16,569 bases of DNA from JAZFSZ01 sp036446455 (GTDB lineage Bacteria; Pseudomonadota; Gammaproteobacteria; Acidiferrobacterales; JAJDNE01), in assembly GCA_036446455.1 (NCBI GenBank), contig JAZFSZ010000153.1:1-16569 (forward strand). Direction: 5' to 3'. The notes under the pieces were generated by a model that was given only the letters and a program-made list of their open reading frames with translations, did not search any database and was not told the DNA's origin. Made by a program: the position numbers and the translations under genes. This document shows, piece by piece, positions 6,318-13,635 of the stretch (positions are counted from its first letter, which is position 1; each line of letters opens with the position of its first letter).

Positions 6318-7013
6318 ATGAAATTTTCCATTTATCGCTACAGCCCGGAAACCGATACCAAGCCCTACATGCGGGACTATGAGTTACCGGATGATAGCGA
6401 AGCCATCATGTTGCTGGATGCCTTGCTGTTACTGAAAAGAGGGGATGACAGCCTGAGTTTCCGCCGTTCCTGTGGTGAGGGCGTTTGCGGTTCCGATGCC
6501 ATGAACATCAACGGTCGCAATGGATTGGCCTGTATTACACCGCTTACCGATTTGAAGCAGCCGATCACCCTGCGGCCGATGCCGGGGTTGCCGGTGATCC
6601 GCGACCTGGTTGTGGACATGGCTCTGTTTTTCAACCAGTACAAATCTGTCAAGCCCTGGTTAATCAATGATGACCCGAAGCCGGAGATTGAACGCTTGCA
6701 GAGCCCCGAAGACCGCGATCAGCTCGACGGGCTTTACGAATGCATTCTCTGTGGTTGCTGTACGACCGCATGCCCCTCGTTTTGGTGGAATCAGGATCGC
6801 TTTCTTGGTCCTGCCGCGCTGTTGCAGGCGTGGCGCTTTCTTGCCGATAGCCGGGACAAGGCCACCGGCGAGCGCCTGGACGATTTAGAGGACCCATACA
6901 AATTGTTTCGTTGTCGCAGCATCATGAATTGCGCTGACGTTTGCCCCAAGGATCTGAATCCCACCAAAGCGATTGGCTACATTAAACAAATGTTGTTAAA
7001 ACGACGATTATGA
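6318..7013 (+). CDS. sdhB: Succinate dehydrogenase iron-sulfur subunit
   Basis: SdhB carries electrons from FAD to the quinone site through three Fe-S clusters. The 231-residue product (E. coli 238) has all the ligands. The [2Fe-2S] site is C52, C57, D60 and C72 in SCGEGVCGSD..GLAC, with Asp in the third ligand position as in many enterobacteria-like enzymes. The [4Fe-4S] set is C142, C145, C148 and C209; the [3Fe-4S] set is C152, C199 and C205 (CILCGCCTTACP and CRSIMNCADVCPKDLNP). The ligands of the latter two clusters are offset by exactly seven residues from E. coli. It starts 3 nt after sdhA; no strong SD is present, so coupling is likely. Its TGA overlaps the sdhE ATG (ATGA). Confidence 0.98.
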   Translation: MKFSIYRYSPETDTKPYMRDYELPDDSEAIMLLDALLLLKRGDDSLSFRRSCGEGVCGSDAMNINGRNGLACITPLTDLKQPITLRPMPGLPVIRDLVVDMALFFNQYKSVKPWLINDDPKPEIERLQSPEDRDQLDGLYECILCGCCTTACPSFWWNQDRFLGPAALLQAWRFLADSRDKATGERLDDLEDPYKLFRCRSIMNCADVCPKDLNPTKAIGYIKQMLLKRRL

Positions 7014-7249
7014 CAACTCAGACTGAAGAATTGCGCCGCTTGCGGTGGCGATGCCGTCGAGGCCTGCTTGAGCTGGATATTGTGTTACAGCGCTTCCTCG
7101 ACCAGGGGTACACCGGGCTTGATGAATATCAGCGCCAGGCGTTTAACGATCTTCTGGAATTGCCGGATAACACCTTGCTGGCGTATTTGACCAAACAGGA
7201 TAAACCTGAAGAAACACGTCTGCTCGAGGTGTTGTCAGTCTTGCAATAA
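7010..7249 (+). CDS. sdhE: FAD assembly factor SdhE (YgfY, DUF339)
   Basis: SdhE is a small cytoplasmic helical protein that promotes covalent attachment of FAD to SdhA. The 79-residue product has the family signature RRGLLELD near residues 18-25 (the RGxxE motif needed for function), followed by the usual FLDQGYTGLDEYQRQAFNDL segment. The start is fixed by the ATGA overlap with sdhB, giving translational coupling to the complex it helps to mature. In E. coli sdhE is distant from sdhCDAB and next to ygfX and ygfZ; here it sits inside the sdh operon with ygfX directly after it. No unusual features. Confidence 0.95.
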   Translation: MTTQTEELRRLRWRCRRGLLELDIVLQRFLDQGYTGLDEYQRQAFNDLLELPDNTLLAYLTKQDKPEETRLLEVLSVLQ

Positions 7250-7254
7250 CCGCT

Positions 7255-7683
7255 GTGGCTAAAGTGCTTATCAATCTTCATCATTCAAGATCAACCGGTG
7301 TGGTTATGTTGCTAACCCATCTGTCGGCGCTCACCATATTTTTCTGGATTGATCTCGCCATCGAAATCAAAGTGTTATTAACCTTGCTTGTACTGGCCAG
7401 TCTGATCGATGTGTTCAGGTATGTTGTGCTGCGCCGCGCCAGTCACGCGATTACCGCAATAGAGCTGGACAGTGACAACAATATGAAACTGATGTACCGG
7501 TGTGGCCGTCAATCCCGGGTGTCCCGGGTTCACTCTGTCTATATTAGTCCGGTAGTAAGTTTGCTCACCGTAGCGGTAGAAGGCAGGCGCTTCGCGCAAA
7601 AACTGGTCATCCCTTTTGATGCCGTTGATAAAGAGGAATTTCGTCAGTTGCGGGTGAAATTAAAACAATCGCAGGCAACCTGA
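7255..7683 (+). CDS. ygfX: YgfX/CptA-like small inner-membrane protein
   Basis: The 142-residue protein has two adjacent hydrophobic segments near the N-terminus (about 14-33 and 36-54, split by IDLAIEIK). A soluble cytoplasmic part follows, ending in LVIPFDAVDKEEFRQLRVKL, which resembles the DSLDAEDFRRLRV-type ending of the YgfX family. In E. coli YgfX (CptA) has been described as a toxin acting on MreB/FtsZ with SdhE as antitoxin, while other work links SdhE only to flavinylation; the sequence does not decide between these. The GTG start lies 5 nt after the sdhE stop with no clear SD, so it probably relies on re-initiation. Conserved adjacency to sdhE supports the assignment. Sequence conservation is modest, so the family call is less certain than for its neighbours. 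Confidence 0.8.
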   Translation: MAKVLINLHHSRSTGVVMLLTHLSALTIFFWIDLAIEIKVLLTLLVLASLIDVFRYVVLRRASHAITAIELDSDNNMKLMYRCGRQSRVSRVHSVYISPVVSLLTVAVEGRRFAQKLVIPFDAVDKEEFRQLRVKLKQSQAT

Positions 7684-7692
7684 CTGTTATTG

Positions 7693-7710
7693 TCAATAGC
7701 ATGCTATTGA
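7693..7710. repeat. 18-bp perfect palindrome in the ygfX/nadB convergent junction
   Basis: TCAATAGCA followed by TGCTATTGA is an exact palindrome. It spans nearly the whole 20-bp gap between ygfX (plus) and nadB (minus) and includes the nadB stop codon. As RNA it could form a 7-bp stem with a CATG loop on either strand, but it is AT-rich and lacks a proper T-run, so a bidirectional terminator role is only possible. A site for a dimeric protein is the alternative. Confidence 0.55.
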
Positions 7711-9335
7711 ATCATGCTGCCAAGATAGTTTTCCGGTACCAAAATGGAATCGGTGGGACTACCCGCCATGGGTTGCGGATAGTCACGGGTGTAATGAAGC
7801 CCCCGGCTTTCTTTTCGTCGCTGCGCGCAGCGAATAATCAGCTCGGCGACCTCCACCAGATTGCGTAATTCGATCAGGTCGTTACTGATAGTAAAATTGG
7901 CATAAAATTCCTGGATCTCTTCCTGCAGCAGCTTTACACGATGGAGTGCGCGCTCCAGTCGTTTGTCGGTGCGAACAATACCAACGTAGTCCCACATAAA
8001 GCGACGCAATTCATCCCAGTTGTGGGAAACCACCACTTCTTCATCGGCATCGGTTACCCGGCTTTCATCCCAGGGTGGCAAGGCGGAAGCCTCCAGCTGG
8101 AATTCACCGGTACGTTGATTGATATCTCCGGCGGCTGCCTGGGCAAATACCACGCATTCGAGCAAGGAATTGCTGGCCAGGCGATTGGCGCCATGCAGTC
8201 CCGTATGGGCGCACTCGCCAAGGGCGTACAGCCCATCCAGATCACAGCGTCCCTGGAGATCGGTAATCACACCCCCACAGGTGTAATGCGCAGCCGGTAC
8301 CACCGGAATCGGAGCTTGCGTTATGTCGTAACCAAGATGGAGACAGATTTTATGGATATGCGGAAAATGTTCGATGATGAATTTCTTTGATTTGTGACTG
8401 ATGTCAAGGTGTACACAATCCAGACCACGCTTTTTCATTTCAAAATCGATGGCGCGTGCCACAATATCCCGGGGAGCCAGTTCTTCACGTGCATCATGTT
8501 CTTTCATAAATGGTGTTCCATCCGGCAGGCTGAGCTTTGCACCTTCGCCGCGCAGCGTTTCCGAAACCAGAAAGGACTTGGCCTGGGGGTGATACAGACA
8601 GGTGGGATGGAATTGCACAAACTCCATATTGGCGACTCGGCAACCAGCGCGCCATGCAATGGCAATGCCATCACCGGTAGAGGTGTCGGGGTTGCTGGTG
8701 TAGAGGTAGACCTTTGATGCACCGCCGGTGGCCAGCACGGTGAAATTGGCGGAGAAGACTTCAACTGTGCCGCTATTCCGATTCAGCACGTAGGCGCCGA
8801 GGCAGCGATTGGGGCCATCGAGACCAAGTTTGTCTCGGGTGATGAGATCAACGGCAATATGGTGTTCCAGTAGCTCCACATTGGGGTGTTGCCGTACCAG
8901 CGACTCCAAAGTGTTCTCAATAGCCTTGCCCGTTTGATCAGCAGCGTGAATCACCCGGCGGTGGCTGTGACCCCCTTCGCGTGTCAGGTGGTAGACCGAT
9001 TCATCCTCGCTGTCAGTGATTTTGGTAAAGGGTACGCCTTTCCGGATCAGCCAGTGGATGGCATCCGGACCCTGCTCAACAACAAATTTCACCGCTTCCG
9101 GATTACACAAACCAGCACCGGCATCGAGGGTGTCTTGTAGATGTGATGACAGGGAATCTTCCTTGTCATCGAGAACGGCGGCGACGCCACCTTGCGCATA
9201 GAGGCTTGATCCTTCGGTAAGTGCAGCCTTGGCCAACACGGTTACCCGCGCGCTGGAAGCAAGACGCAGTGCAAGGGTCAGCCCAGCAATTCCAGCGCCA
9301 ATAACGAGAACGTCTGAGGGGTTAGGTTTGGACAT
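7704..9335 (-). CDS. nadB: L-aspartate oxidase
   Basis: NadB is a cytoplasmic FAD enzyme that oxidises L-aspartate to iminoaspartate, the first step of de novo NAD synthesis, using oxygen or fumarate as acceptor. From ATG 9335 the product is 543 residues (E. coli 540). Visible are the FAD motif VIGAGIAG at 11-18, E120 and the GGHSHRR loop (121-127), H243 (QFHPT), R289 (ELAPRDIVARAI), H350 (AAHYTCGG) and R385 (HGANRLASNS), each one position from E. coli. The absence of a covalent-FAD histidine distinguishes it from SdhA. A longer reading to 9389 adds 18 non-conserved residues and was not used. Only a weak GAAG precedes the chosen ATG. It is divergent from rpoE, as in pseudomonads and enterics; a 12-bp palindrome AAGCCATGGCTT (9383-9394) lies in its upstream region. 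Confidence 0.97.
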   Translation of the reverse strand: MSKPNPSDVLVIGAGIAGLTLALRLASSARVTVLAKAALTEGSSLYAQGGVAAVLDDKEDSLSSHLQDTLDAGAGLCNPEAVKFVVEQGPDAIHWLIRKGVPFTKITDSEDESVYHLTREGGHSHRRVIHAADQTGKAIENTLESLVRQHPNVELLEHHIAVDLITRDKLGLDGPNRCLGAYVLNRNSGTVEVFSANFTVLATGGASKVYLYTSNPDTSTGDGIAIAWRAGCRVANMEFVQFHPTCLYHPQAKSFLVSETLRGEGAKLSLPDGTPFMKEHDAREELAPRDIVARAIDFEMKKRGLDCVHLDISHKSKKFIIEHFPHIHKICLHLGYDITQAPIPVVPAAHYTCGGVITDLQGRCDLDGLYALGECAHTGLHGANRLASNSLLECVVFAQAAAGDINQRTGEFQLEASALPPWDESRVTDADEEVVVSHNWDELRRFMWDYVGIVRTDKRLERALHRVKLLQEEIQEFYANFTISNDLIELRNLVEVAELIIRCAQRRKESRGLHYTRDYPQPMAGSPTDSILVPENYLGSMIQ

Positions 9336-9464
9336 AACGGGCTTCAGGCAGGCGCCACTGATTTTTTTTGTTATCCTACCACAAGCCATGGCTTCTCATT
9401 CCCGGGAGGACTGCCTGTAACAGGGCCATAAAGAGAATAAAAAGCCTTTTGGTACCTATTTTTA

Positions 9465-9492
9465 TGAACTTTGTTGCCTAATGCCGGTCATT
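9465..9492 (+). promoter_or_regulatory. Candidate sigma-E-type autoregulatory promoter of rpoE
   Basis: TGAACTT (9465-9471) matches the sigma-E/AlgU -35 core (gAACTT). After a 16-nt spacer, TCATT (9488-9492) sits where the -10 (TCtgA/TCtaA type) is expected; the first two bases fit well, the rest only partly. The predicted start is near 9499, giving a leader of about 47 nt to the TTG. RpoE/AlgU genes are typically positively autoregulated from such promoters. A GCCGGT-N13-ACCGGC inverted repeat (9483-9507) overlaps the -10. Confidence 0.5.
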
Positions 9493-9545
9493 ATGGATGA
9501 AACCGGCGTGGCGCTAGCTGTAGGAAAATCCGGAGTTTCCTGAAC

Positions 9546-10130
9546 TTGGAAGAAAGAAGCGTCGACGCAGAAATCGTTGCCCGTGTGCAAAGCGGGGATA
9601 AATCGGCTTTTGACCTATTGGTGATTAAATATCAGCACAAAGTCGCCAAGCTGGTTTCCCGCTATATTCGGGATAGTGCCGAGGTAGAGGATATTACCCA
9701 GGAGGCTTTTATCAAGGCCTATCGCGCACTGGCCAATTTTCGTGGTGAGAGTGCGTTCTATACCTGGCTCTACCGGATCGCGATCAACACGGCAAAGAAT
9801 TTCCTGGTCTCGCAGAGCCGCCGTCCACCTAACTCCGATATTGAGGTGGAAACCGCCGAAGTGCTGGATGGCGCTGCCAGTCTGCGAGATTCGGCGACAC
9901 CGGAACGCAATCTGTTACGTGATGAGATTGCCAATACGGTACAGCGAGCGATTGAGAATCTGCCGGAAGATTTACGAACCGCTATCACGCTACGCGAGAT
10001 AGATGGCCTGAGTTATGAAGATATCGCACAAGTCATGACCTGTCCCATTGGCACCGTCAGGTCCCGCATATTTCGCGCACGTGAGGCTATCGATAAAGAG
10101 CTCAGGCCATTGATTGACGAAAGTGACTGA
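9546..10130 (+). CDS. rpoE: RNA polymerase sigma factor RpoE/AlgU (ECF, envelope stress)
   Basis: This ECF sigma factor directs transcription of envelope-stress genes when released from its membrane anti-sigma RseA. The 194-residue product shows region 2 (about 20-92: FDLLVIKYQHKV, then DITQEAFIKAYRALANFRGE and FYTWLYRIAINTAKN) and region 4 (about 137-185) with the helix-turn-helix GLSYEDIAQVMTCPIGTVRS. Length and both regions closely match E. coli RpoE and Pseudomonas AlgU. The start is TTG at 9546: GGAG (9532-9535) lies 10 nt upstream, the N-terminal length then matches the family, and there is no in-frame ATG nearby. Upstream readthrough is closed by TGA at 9498. It is followed, after 42 bp, by rseA and rseB, its regulators, making a standard autoregulated unit. 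Confidence 0.97.
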   Translation: MEERSVDAEIVARVQSGDKSAFDLLVIKYQHKVAKLVSRYIRDSAEVEDITQEAFIKAYRALANFRGESAFYTWLYRIAINTAKNFLVSQSRRPPNSDIEVETAEVLDGAASLRDSATPERNLLRDEIANTVQRAIENLPEDLRTAITLREIDGLSYEDIAQVMTCPIGTVRSRIFRAREAIDKELRPLIDESD

Positions 10131-10175
10131 ATGACGAAACTAACTACGTAAGACACTATTTATTTCGGGGTTATG

Positions 10176-10715
10176 ATGAAAGAGAAATTGTCTTCCTTAC
10201 TGGACGGCGAACTCGAAGCAAGCGAGCTTGAGCAGACGGTAAAACGAGCTGCGGGCGAGTTACTCATGCGTGAGACCTGGGGGCGCTACCACCTGATTCG
10301 TGATGTCATGCGTGGGCAACTGAGTAGTCTGGCGGCTCCGGGGTTGGTGCATGCGGTGTCTTCACAACTGCAATCGGAGCCCAGCATTCTGGTTCCGCGT
10401 CGCCGCTCCAGAATCCGGGTGAAGGCAACTCTATGGGTAGCCGGAATGGCGGTTGCCGCGTCGGTGGCGTCGGTGGCGATTGTCGGCGTGCGCTGGTTTG
10501 CACCGGATCAGGCTAGCGCGCCTTCACTGATTGCGCAGTCGGTTGAATCGGCTGACTATTTGCGTAGTAGCGGTATTCGTTGGCAGGCCGTGTCGACGGA
10601 TGTCGAGCGTGATCTGAACATGTATCTGGTACAGCACAATGAGTTTACGCCTGCCACTGGCATGAATGGTGTTATGTCGTACATGCGTTTTGTCGGATAC
10701 AATACCGAGAAATGA
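10176..10715 (+). CDS. rseA: Anti-sigma-E factor RseA/MucA
   Basis: RseA spans the inner membrane, holds RpoE through its cytoplasmic domain and is destroyed by regulated proteolysis during envelope stress. The N-terminal KEKLSSLLDGELEASELE and the TWGRYHLIRDVMRG segment are typical of the sigma-binding domain (to about residue 60). A basic stretch PRRRSRIRVK precedes a single membrane helix (about 84-107). The periplasmic tail ends in DLNMYLVQHNEFTPATGMNGVMSY, characteristic of MucA-type proteins. Two adjacent ATGs exist at 10173 and 10176; GGGG (10167-10170) is at 5 nt from the second, which I chose, giving 179 residues. Its TGA overlaps the rseB ATG (ATGA), coupling sensor and anti-sigma synthesis. 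Confidence 0.93.
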   Translation: MKEKLSSLLDGELEASELEQTVKRAAGELLMRETWGRYHLIRDVMRGQLSSLAAPGLVHAVSSQLQSEPSILVPRRRSRIRVKATLWVAGMAVAASVASVAIVGVRWFAPDQASAPSLIAQSVESADYLRSSGIRWQAVSTDVERDLNMYLVQHNEFTPATGMNGVMSYMRFVGYNTEK

Positions 10716-11677
10716 TTCCGCGACAATTCCGTTTACTTTTGCTCGCCTTCTTTGTATGGCCGGCAAGTGCGACCGCGGCAGATTCTGCCATGGACTGGCT
10801 GATGAAAATGAATATGGCGGTGCAGAAAATGAACTACGACGGTATCTTCGTATATCGCCATGGTGATCAGCTGGAAGCGATGCGCATTATCCATCGTGTA
10901 CGCAACGGTGAACATCGTGAACGACTGGTTTCTCTAAACGGTGAAGCACGTGAAGTTATTCGCAATAATCGTGATGTCATCTGTTATTTGCCATCCAAAA
11001 AGTCGGTGGTGATCGAACACCGAAAGACCAGTCAGAAGAATTTCCCGGCCCTGTTACCCCACCGCCTTGACCGGCTGTCGTCGTATTACCATCTCGGTCT
11101 CGGTGGCAGTGATCGCGTCGCCAAGCGAGCTACACAAGTAGTCATAATCAAGCCCAAGGATGCCTATCGCTATGGGTATCATTTGTGGGCTGACAAAAAA
11201 ACAGGCTTGTTGCTCAGAGCCAACCTGGTGAACGCAAAAGGCCGGGTGGTCGAGCAATTTATGTTTACCGATATCAGTATTGGCAATCAAGTCAGCATGG
11301 CCGACCTGAAATCAAGCTACTCCGGAAAAAAGTGGATTTGGCATCGGGAAAAAGAGATGGGTAGCGACAAGGTAAAGGAAATGCGTTGGAAAGCCGTGCG
11401 ATTACCAGGGGGTTTTTCCCTGTCACGCCGCATACTGCGCAATATGCCTATGGGAAACATGCCGGTAGAGCACCTGGTTTATTCCGATGGTTTGGCAGCT
11501 ATTTCGGTATTTATTGAACCTCGTGGCAAAAAGAACAAGCACAGGATGAAAGGTACGACCGGAATGGGTGCCGTTCACGCCTTTGGCGCCGTGGTAAATA
11601 ACCACCAGATCACCGTTGTTGGCGAGGTGCCTGCTGCCACTGTCGCGCTGGTTGGCAATTCCATCACCTACAAGTAA
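10712..11677 (+). CDS. rseB: Periplasmic sigma-E regulator RseB/MucB
   Basis: RseB binds the periplasmic tail of RseA and protects it from cleavage; lipoprotein or LPS intermediates relieve this. The 321-residue product (E. coli 318) starts with a Sec signal peptide (MIPRQFRLLLLAFFVWPASA, cleavage likely near residues 20-23). The LolA-like N-domain follows, with the family segment NYDGIFVYRHGDQLEAMRII (41-60), then a smaller C-domain ending in AVHAFGAVVNNHQITVVGEV. The start is set by the 4-nt overlap with rseA. In pseudomonads mucC and mucD, and in enterics rseC, would follow; here a 146-bp gap leads to lepA instead. No clear terminator was found after the stop. Confidence 0.94.
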   Translation: MIPRQFRLLLLAFFVWPASATAADSAMDWLMKMNMAVQKMNYDGIFVYRHGDQLEAMRIIHRVRNGEHRERLVSLNGEAREVIRNNRDVICYLPSKKSVVIEHRKTSQKNFPALLPHRLDRLSSYYHLGLGGSDRVAKRATQVVIIKPKDAYRYGYHLWADKKTGLLLRANLVNAKGRVVEQFMFTDISIGNQVSMADLKSSYSGKKWIWHREKEMGSDKVKEMRWKAVRLPGGFSLSRRILRNMPMGNMPVEHLVYSDGLAAISVFIEPRGKKNKHRMKGTTGMGAVHAFGAVVNNHQITVVGEVPAATVALVGNSITYK

Positions 11678-11712
11678 TTGTCGCCTGATTCGTCGCGATA
11701 TCCCCGATTCTT

Positions 11713-11741
11713 TTGTTGTCCCATAGCAGATCGGCTATGAT
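11713..11741 (+). promoter_or_regulatory. Candidate sigma-70 promoter for lepA-lepB
   Basis: TTGTTG (11713-11718), a 17-bp spacer and TATGAT (11736-11741) give a good housekeeping promoter. The following ACGCGCC is a GC-rich discriminator, a feature often seen at promoters repressed by ppGpp/DksA. TCGGC/GCCGA half-sites (11731-11735, 11746-11750) flank the -10. The predicted leader is about 75 nt. Confidence 0.55.
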
Positions 11742-11791
11742 ACGCGCCGATTAGACCCTGTGAATTAATCCCACCAATAGCAAAAATTGGC

Positions 11792-11805
11792 GCCGGTATC
11801 CCGGC
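11792..11805 (+). promoter_or_regulatory. Small hairpin in the lepA leader
   Basis: GCCGG-TATC-CCGGC forms a perfect 5-bp GC stem ending 18 nt before the lepA ATG. The ATG itself has no recognisable Shine-Dalgarno (the preceding bases are ATATCCGAACA), so local structure may matter for initiation. Function is not established. Confidence 0.35.
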
Positions 11806-11823
11806 AGCATTCATATCCGAACA

Positions 11824-13632
11824 ATGACTGACTGGTACCCTGATCATATAAGAAATTTCTCCATCATCGCCCACATCGACCATGGTAAATCCACTATGGC
11901 GGATCGTTTTATTCAGCTGTGTGGTGGACTGGACGACAGGGAAATGGAGGCGCAGGTCCTGGACTCCATGGACATTGAGCGCGAGCGCGGCATTACAATC
12001 AAGGCGCAGAGTGTGGCGCTGGACTACACGGCGCGTAATGGCGAAAACTACCGCCTGAACATGATCGATACACCCGGCCATGTTGATTTCTCTTACGAGG
12101 TATCACGCTCTCTGACTGCCTGTGAAGGGGCGTTGCTGGTGGTGGATGTCGCGCAAGGTGTGCAGGCGCAGACGGTCGCCAACTATTTCACCGCATCCGA
12201 ACTCGATCTCGAAGTGGTGCCGGTGCTAAACAAGATCGACCTGCCTTCCGCCGACCCGGAGCGAGTGATTTCGGAGATTGAGGATATTATCGGTATCGAG
12301 GCACAAGACGCTATTCGTGTCAGCGCCAAGACCGGCGAAGGGATTGAAGCGATTCTCGAGATCATCATTGACAGAATCCCCGCGCCCGTTGGTGATGCCA
12401 ATGCGCCGTTGAAAGCGCTGATTATCGATTCATGGTTTGATAATTATCTGGGTACCGTGGTATTGGTGCGCATTGTACAAGGCACGTTAAAGCCCAAAGA
12501 AAAAATTCGATTGATGGTGAGCGGCAAGGAATACGAGACCGACGAAGTCGGATTATTCACTCCCAAACGCAAGCCCGTGTCGGCCTTGTCTGTAGGTGAG
12601 GTTGGTTATGTTATTGCGGGCATCAAAGAGGTGCACGGCGCACGTGTCGGTGACACCATAACCCATGTCCGACAACCCGCTGCAGAGGCCTTGCCGGGCT
12701 TCAAGGAAATCAAGCCCCAGGTATTTGCCGGACTCTACCCGATTAACTCGGTTGACTACGAAGCTTTTCGCGAGGCATTGCAGAAATTGCGTCTCAACGA
12801 TGCCTCGTTGACGTTTGAGCCCGAAACATCTCAGGCGCTTGGATTTGGTTTTCGCTGTGGTTTTCTAGGTATGTTGCACATGGAGATTGTGCAGGAGCGC
12901 CTGGAAAGGGAATACAACCTCAACCTTGTTACCACCGCGCCAACCGTGGTGTACGAAATCAAAACCACGACGGGAGAGACGCTTGAGATCGAAAATCCCG
13001 CCAAGTTGCCAGAAACACAAAAGATAAGTGAATTTCGTGAACCTATCGTAAGCGCCACTATTCTGGTGCCGCAGGACTATGTCGGTGCGGTGATGGGGCT
13101 TTGTGTAGAAAGGCGCGGCGAGCAACAAGACATGCGTTATATGGGTAACCGGGTGATGTTGAAATACAATTTACCACTTAACGAGATCGTGCTTGATTTT
13201 TTTGATCGCCTGAAATCGGTTAGCCGCGGTTATGCATCACTGGATTATGAGTTTCTGGAGTTTCGTGCCTCAAAGCTGAGCAAGCTGGATGTGCTGATAA
13301 ATGGAGACAAGGTAGATGCCTTGTCTGTCATTGTGCACCAGGACCAGGCACATTACCGCGGTCGTGAGTTGGCAAAACGCCTGAAGGAAATAATCCCCAG
13401 GCAAATGTTTGATGTCGCTATTCAGGCCGCGATCGGGTCGCGCGTTATTGCCCGCGAATCAGTAAAAGCACTAAGAAAGAATGTGACCGCAAAATGTTAT
13501 GGTGGCGATATTTCGCGAAAACGGAAATTGCTGGAAAAACAGAAGGCAGGCAAGAAACGTATGAAGCAATTTGGATCGGTCGAGATTCCGCAAGAGGCGT
13601 TTCTGGCGGTACTGCGAGTAGATGAGAAATAG
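11824..13632 (+). CDS. lepA: Elongation factor 4 (LepA), ribosome-associated GTPase
   Basis: LepA is a translational GTPase related to EF-G, implicated in translation initiation, ribosome biogenesis and back-translocation. The 602-residue product (E. coli 599) has the P-loop AHIDHGKST at 16-24, the switch I stretch ERERGITIKAQ, DTPGH at 82-86 and NKID at 136-139. EF-G-like domains II, III and V follow, for example GFGFRCGFLGMLHMEIVQER. The LepA-specific C-terminal domain with KRLKEIIPRQMFDVAIQAAI and ISRKRKLLEKQKAGKKRMK is also present. The ATG at 11824 adds about six residues (TDWYPD) before the conserved IRNFSIIAHID; there is no good alternative start and no clear SD. It is followed 3 nt later by lepB, the classic lep operon order. 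Confidence 0.98.
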   Translation: MTDWYPDHIRNFSIIAHIDHGKSTMADRFIQLCGGLDDREMEAQVLDSMDIERERGITIKAQSVALDYTARNGENYRLNMIDTPGHVDFSYEVSRSLTACEGALLVVDVAQGVQAQTVANYFTASELDLEVVPVLNKIDLPSADPERVISEIEDIIGIEAQDAIRVSAKTGEGIEAILEIIIDRIPAPVGDANAPLKALIIDSWFDNYLGTVVLVRIVQGTLKPKEKIRLMVSGKEYETDEVGLFTPKRKPVSALSVGEVGYVIAGIKEVHGARVGDTITHVRQPAAEALPGFKEIKPQVFAGLYPINSVDYEAFREALQKLRLNDASLTFEPETSQALGFGFRCGFLGMLHMEIVQERLEREYNLNLVTTAPTVVYEIKTTTGETLEIENPAKLPETQKISEFREPIVSATILVPQDYVGAVMGLCVERRGEQQDMRYMGNRVMLKYNLPLNEIVLDFFDRLKSVSRGYASLDYEFLEFRASKLSKLDVLINGDKVDALSVIVHQDQAHYRGRELAKRLKEIIPRQMFDVAIQAAIGSRVIARESVKALRKNVTAKCYGGDISRKRKLLEKQKAGKKRMKQFGSVEIPQEAFLAVLRVDEK

Positions 13633-13635
13633 TTG

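Noticed and set aside
9383..9394. 12-bp palindrome AAGCCATGGCTT upstream of nadB as an operator
   Set aside because: It does not resemble the NAD-regulator sites I know (such as the NadR TGTTTA-N6-TAAACA type) and no promoter could be placed beside it, so it is mentioned only under nadB.
9542..9547. Second GAACTT motif overlapping the rpoE start codon
   Set aside because: No -10-like TCTGA/TCTAA element follows at 15-17 nt, and a start there would fall inside the coding region.
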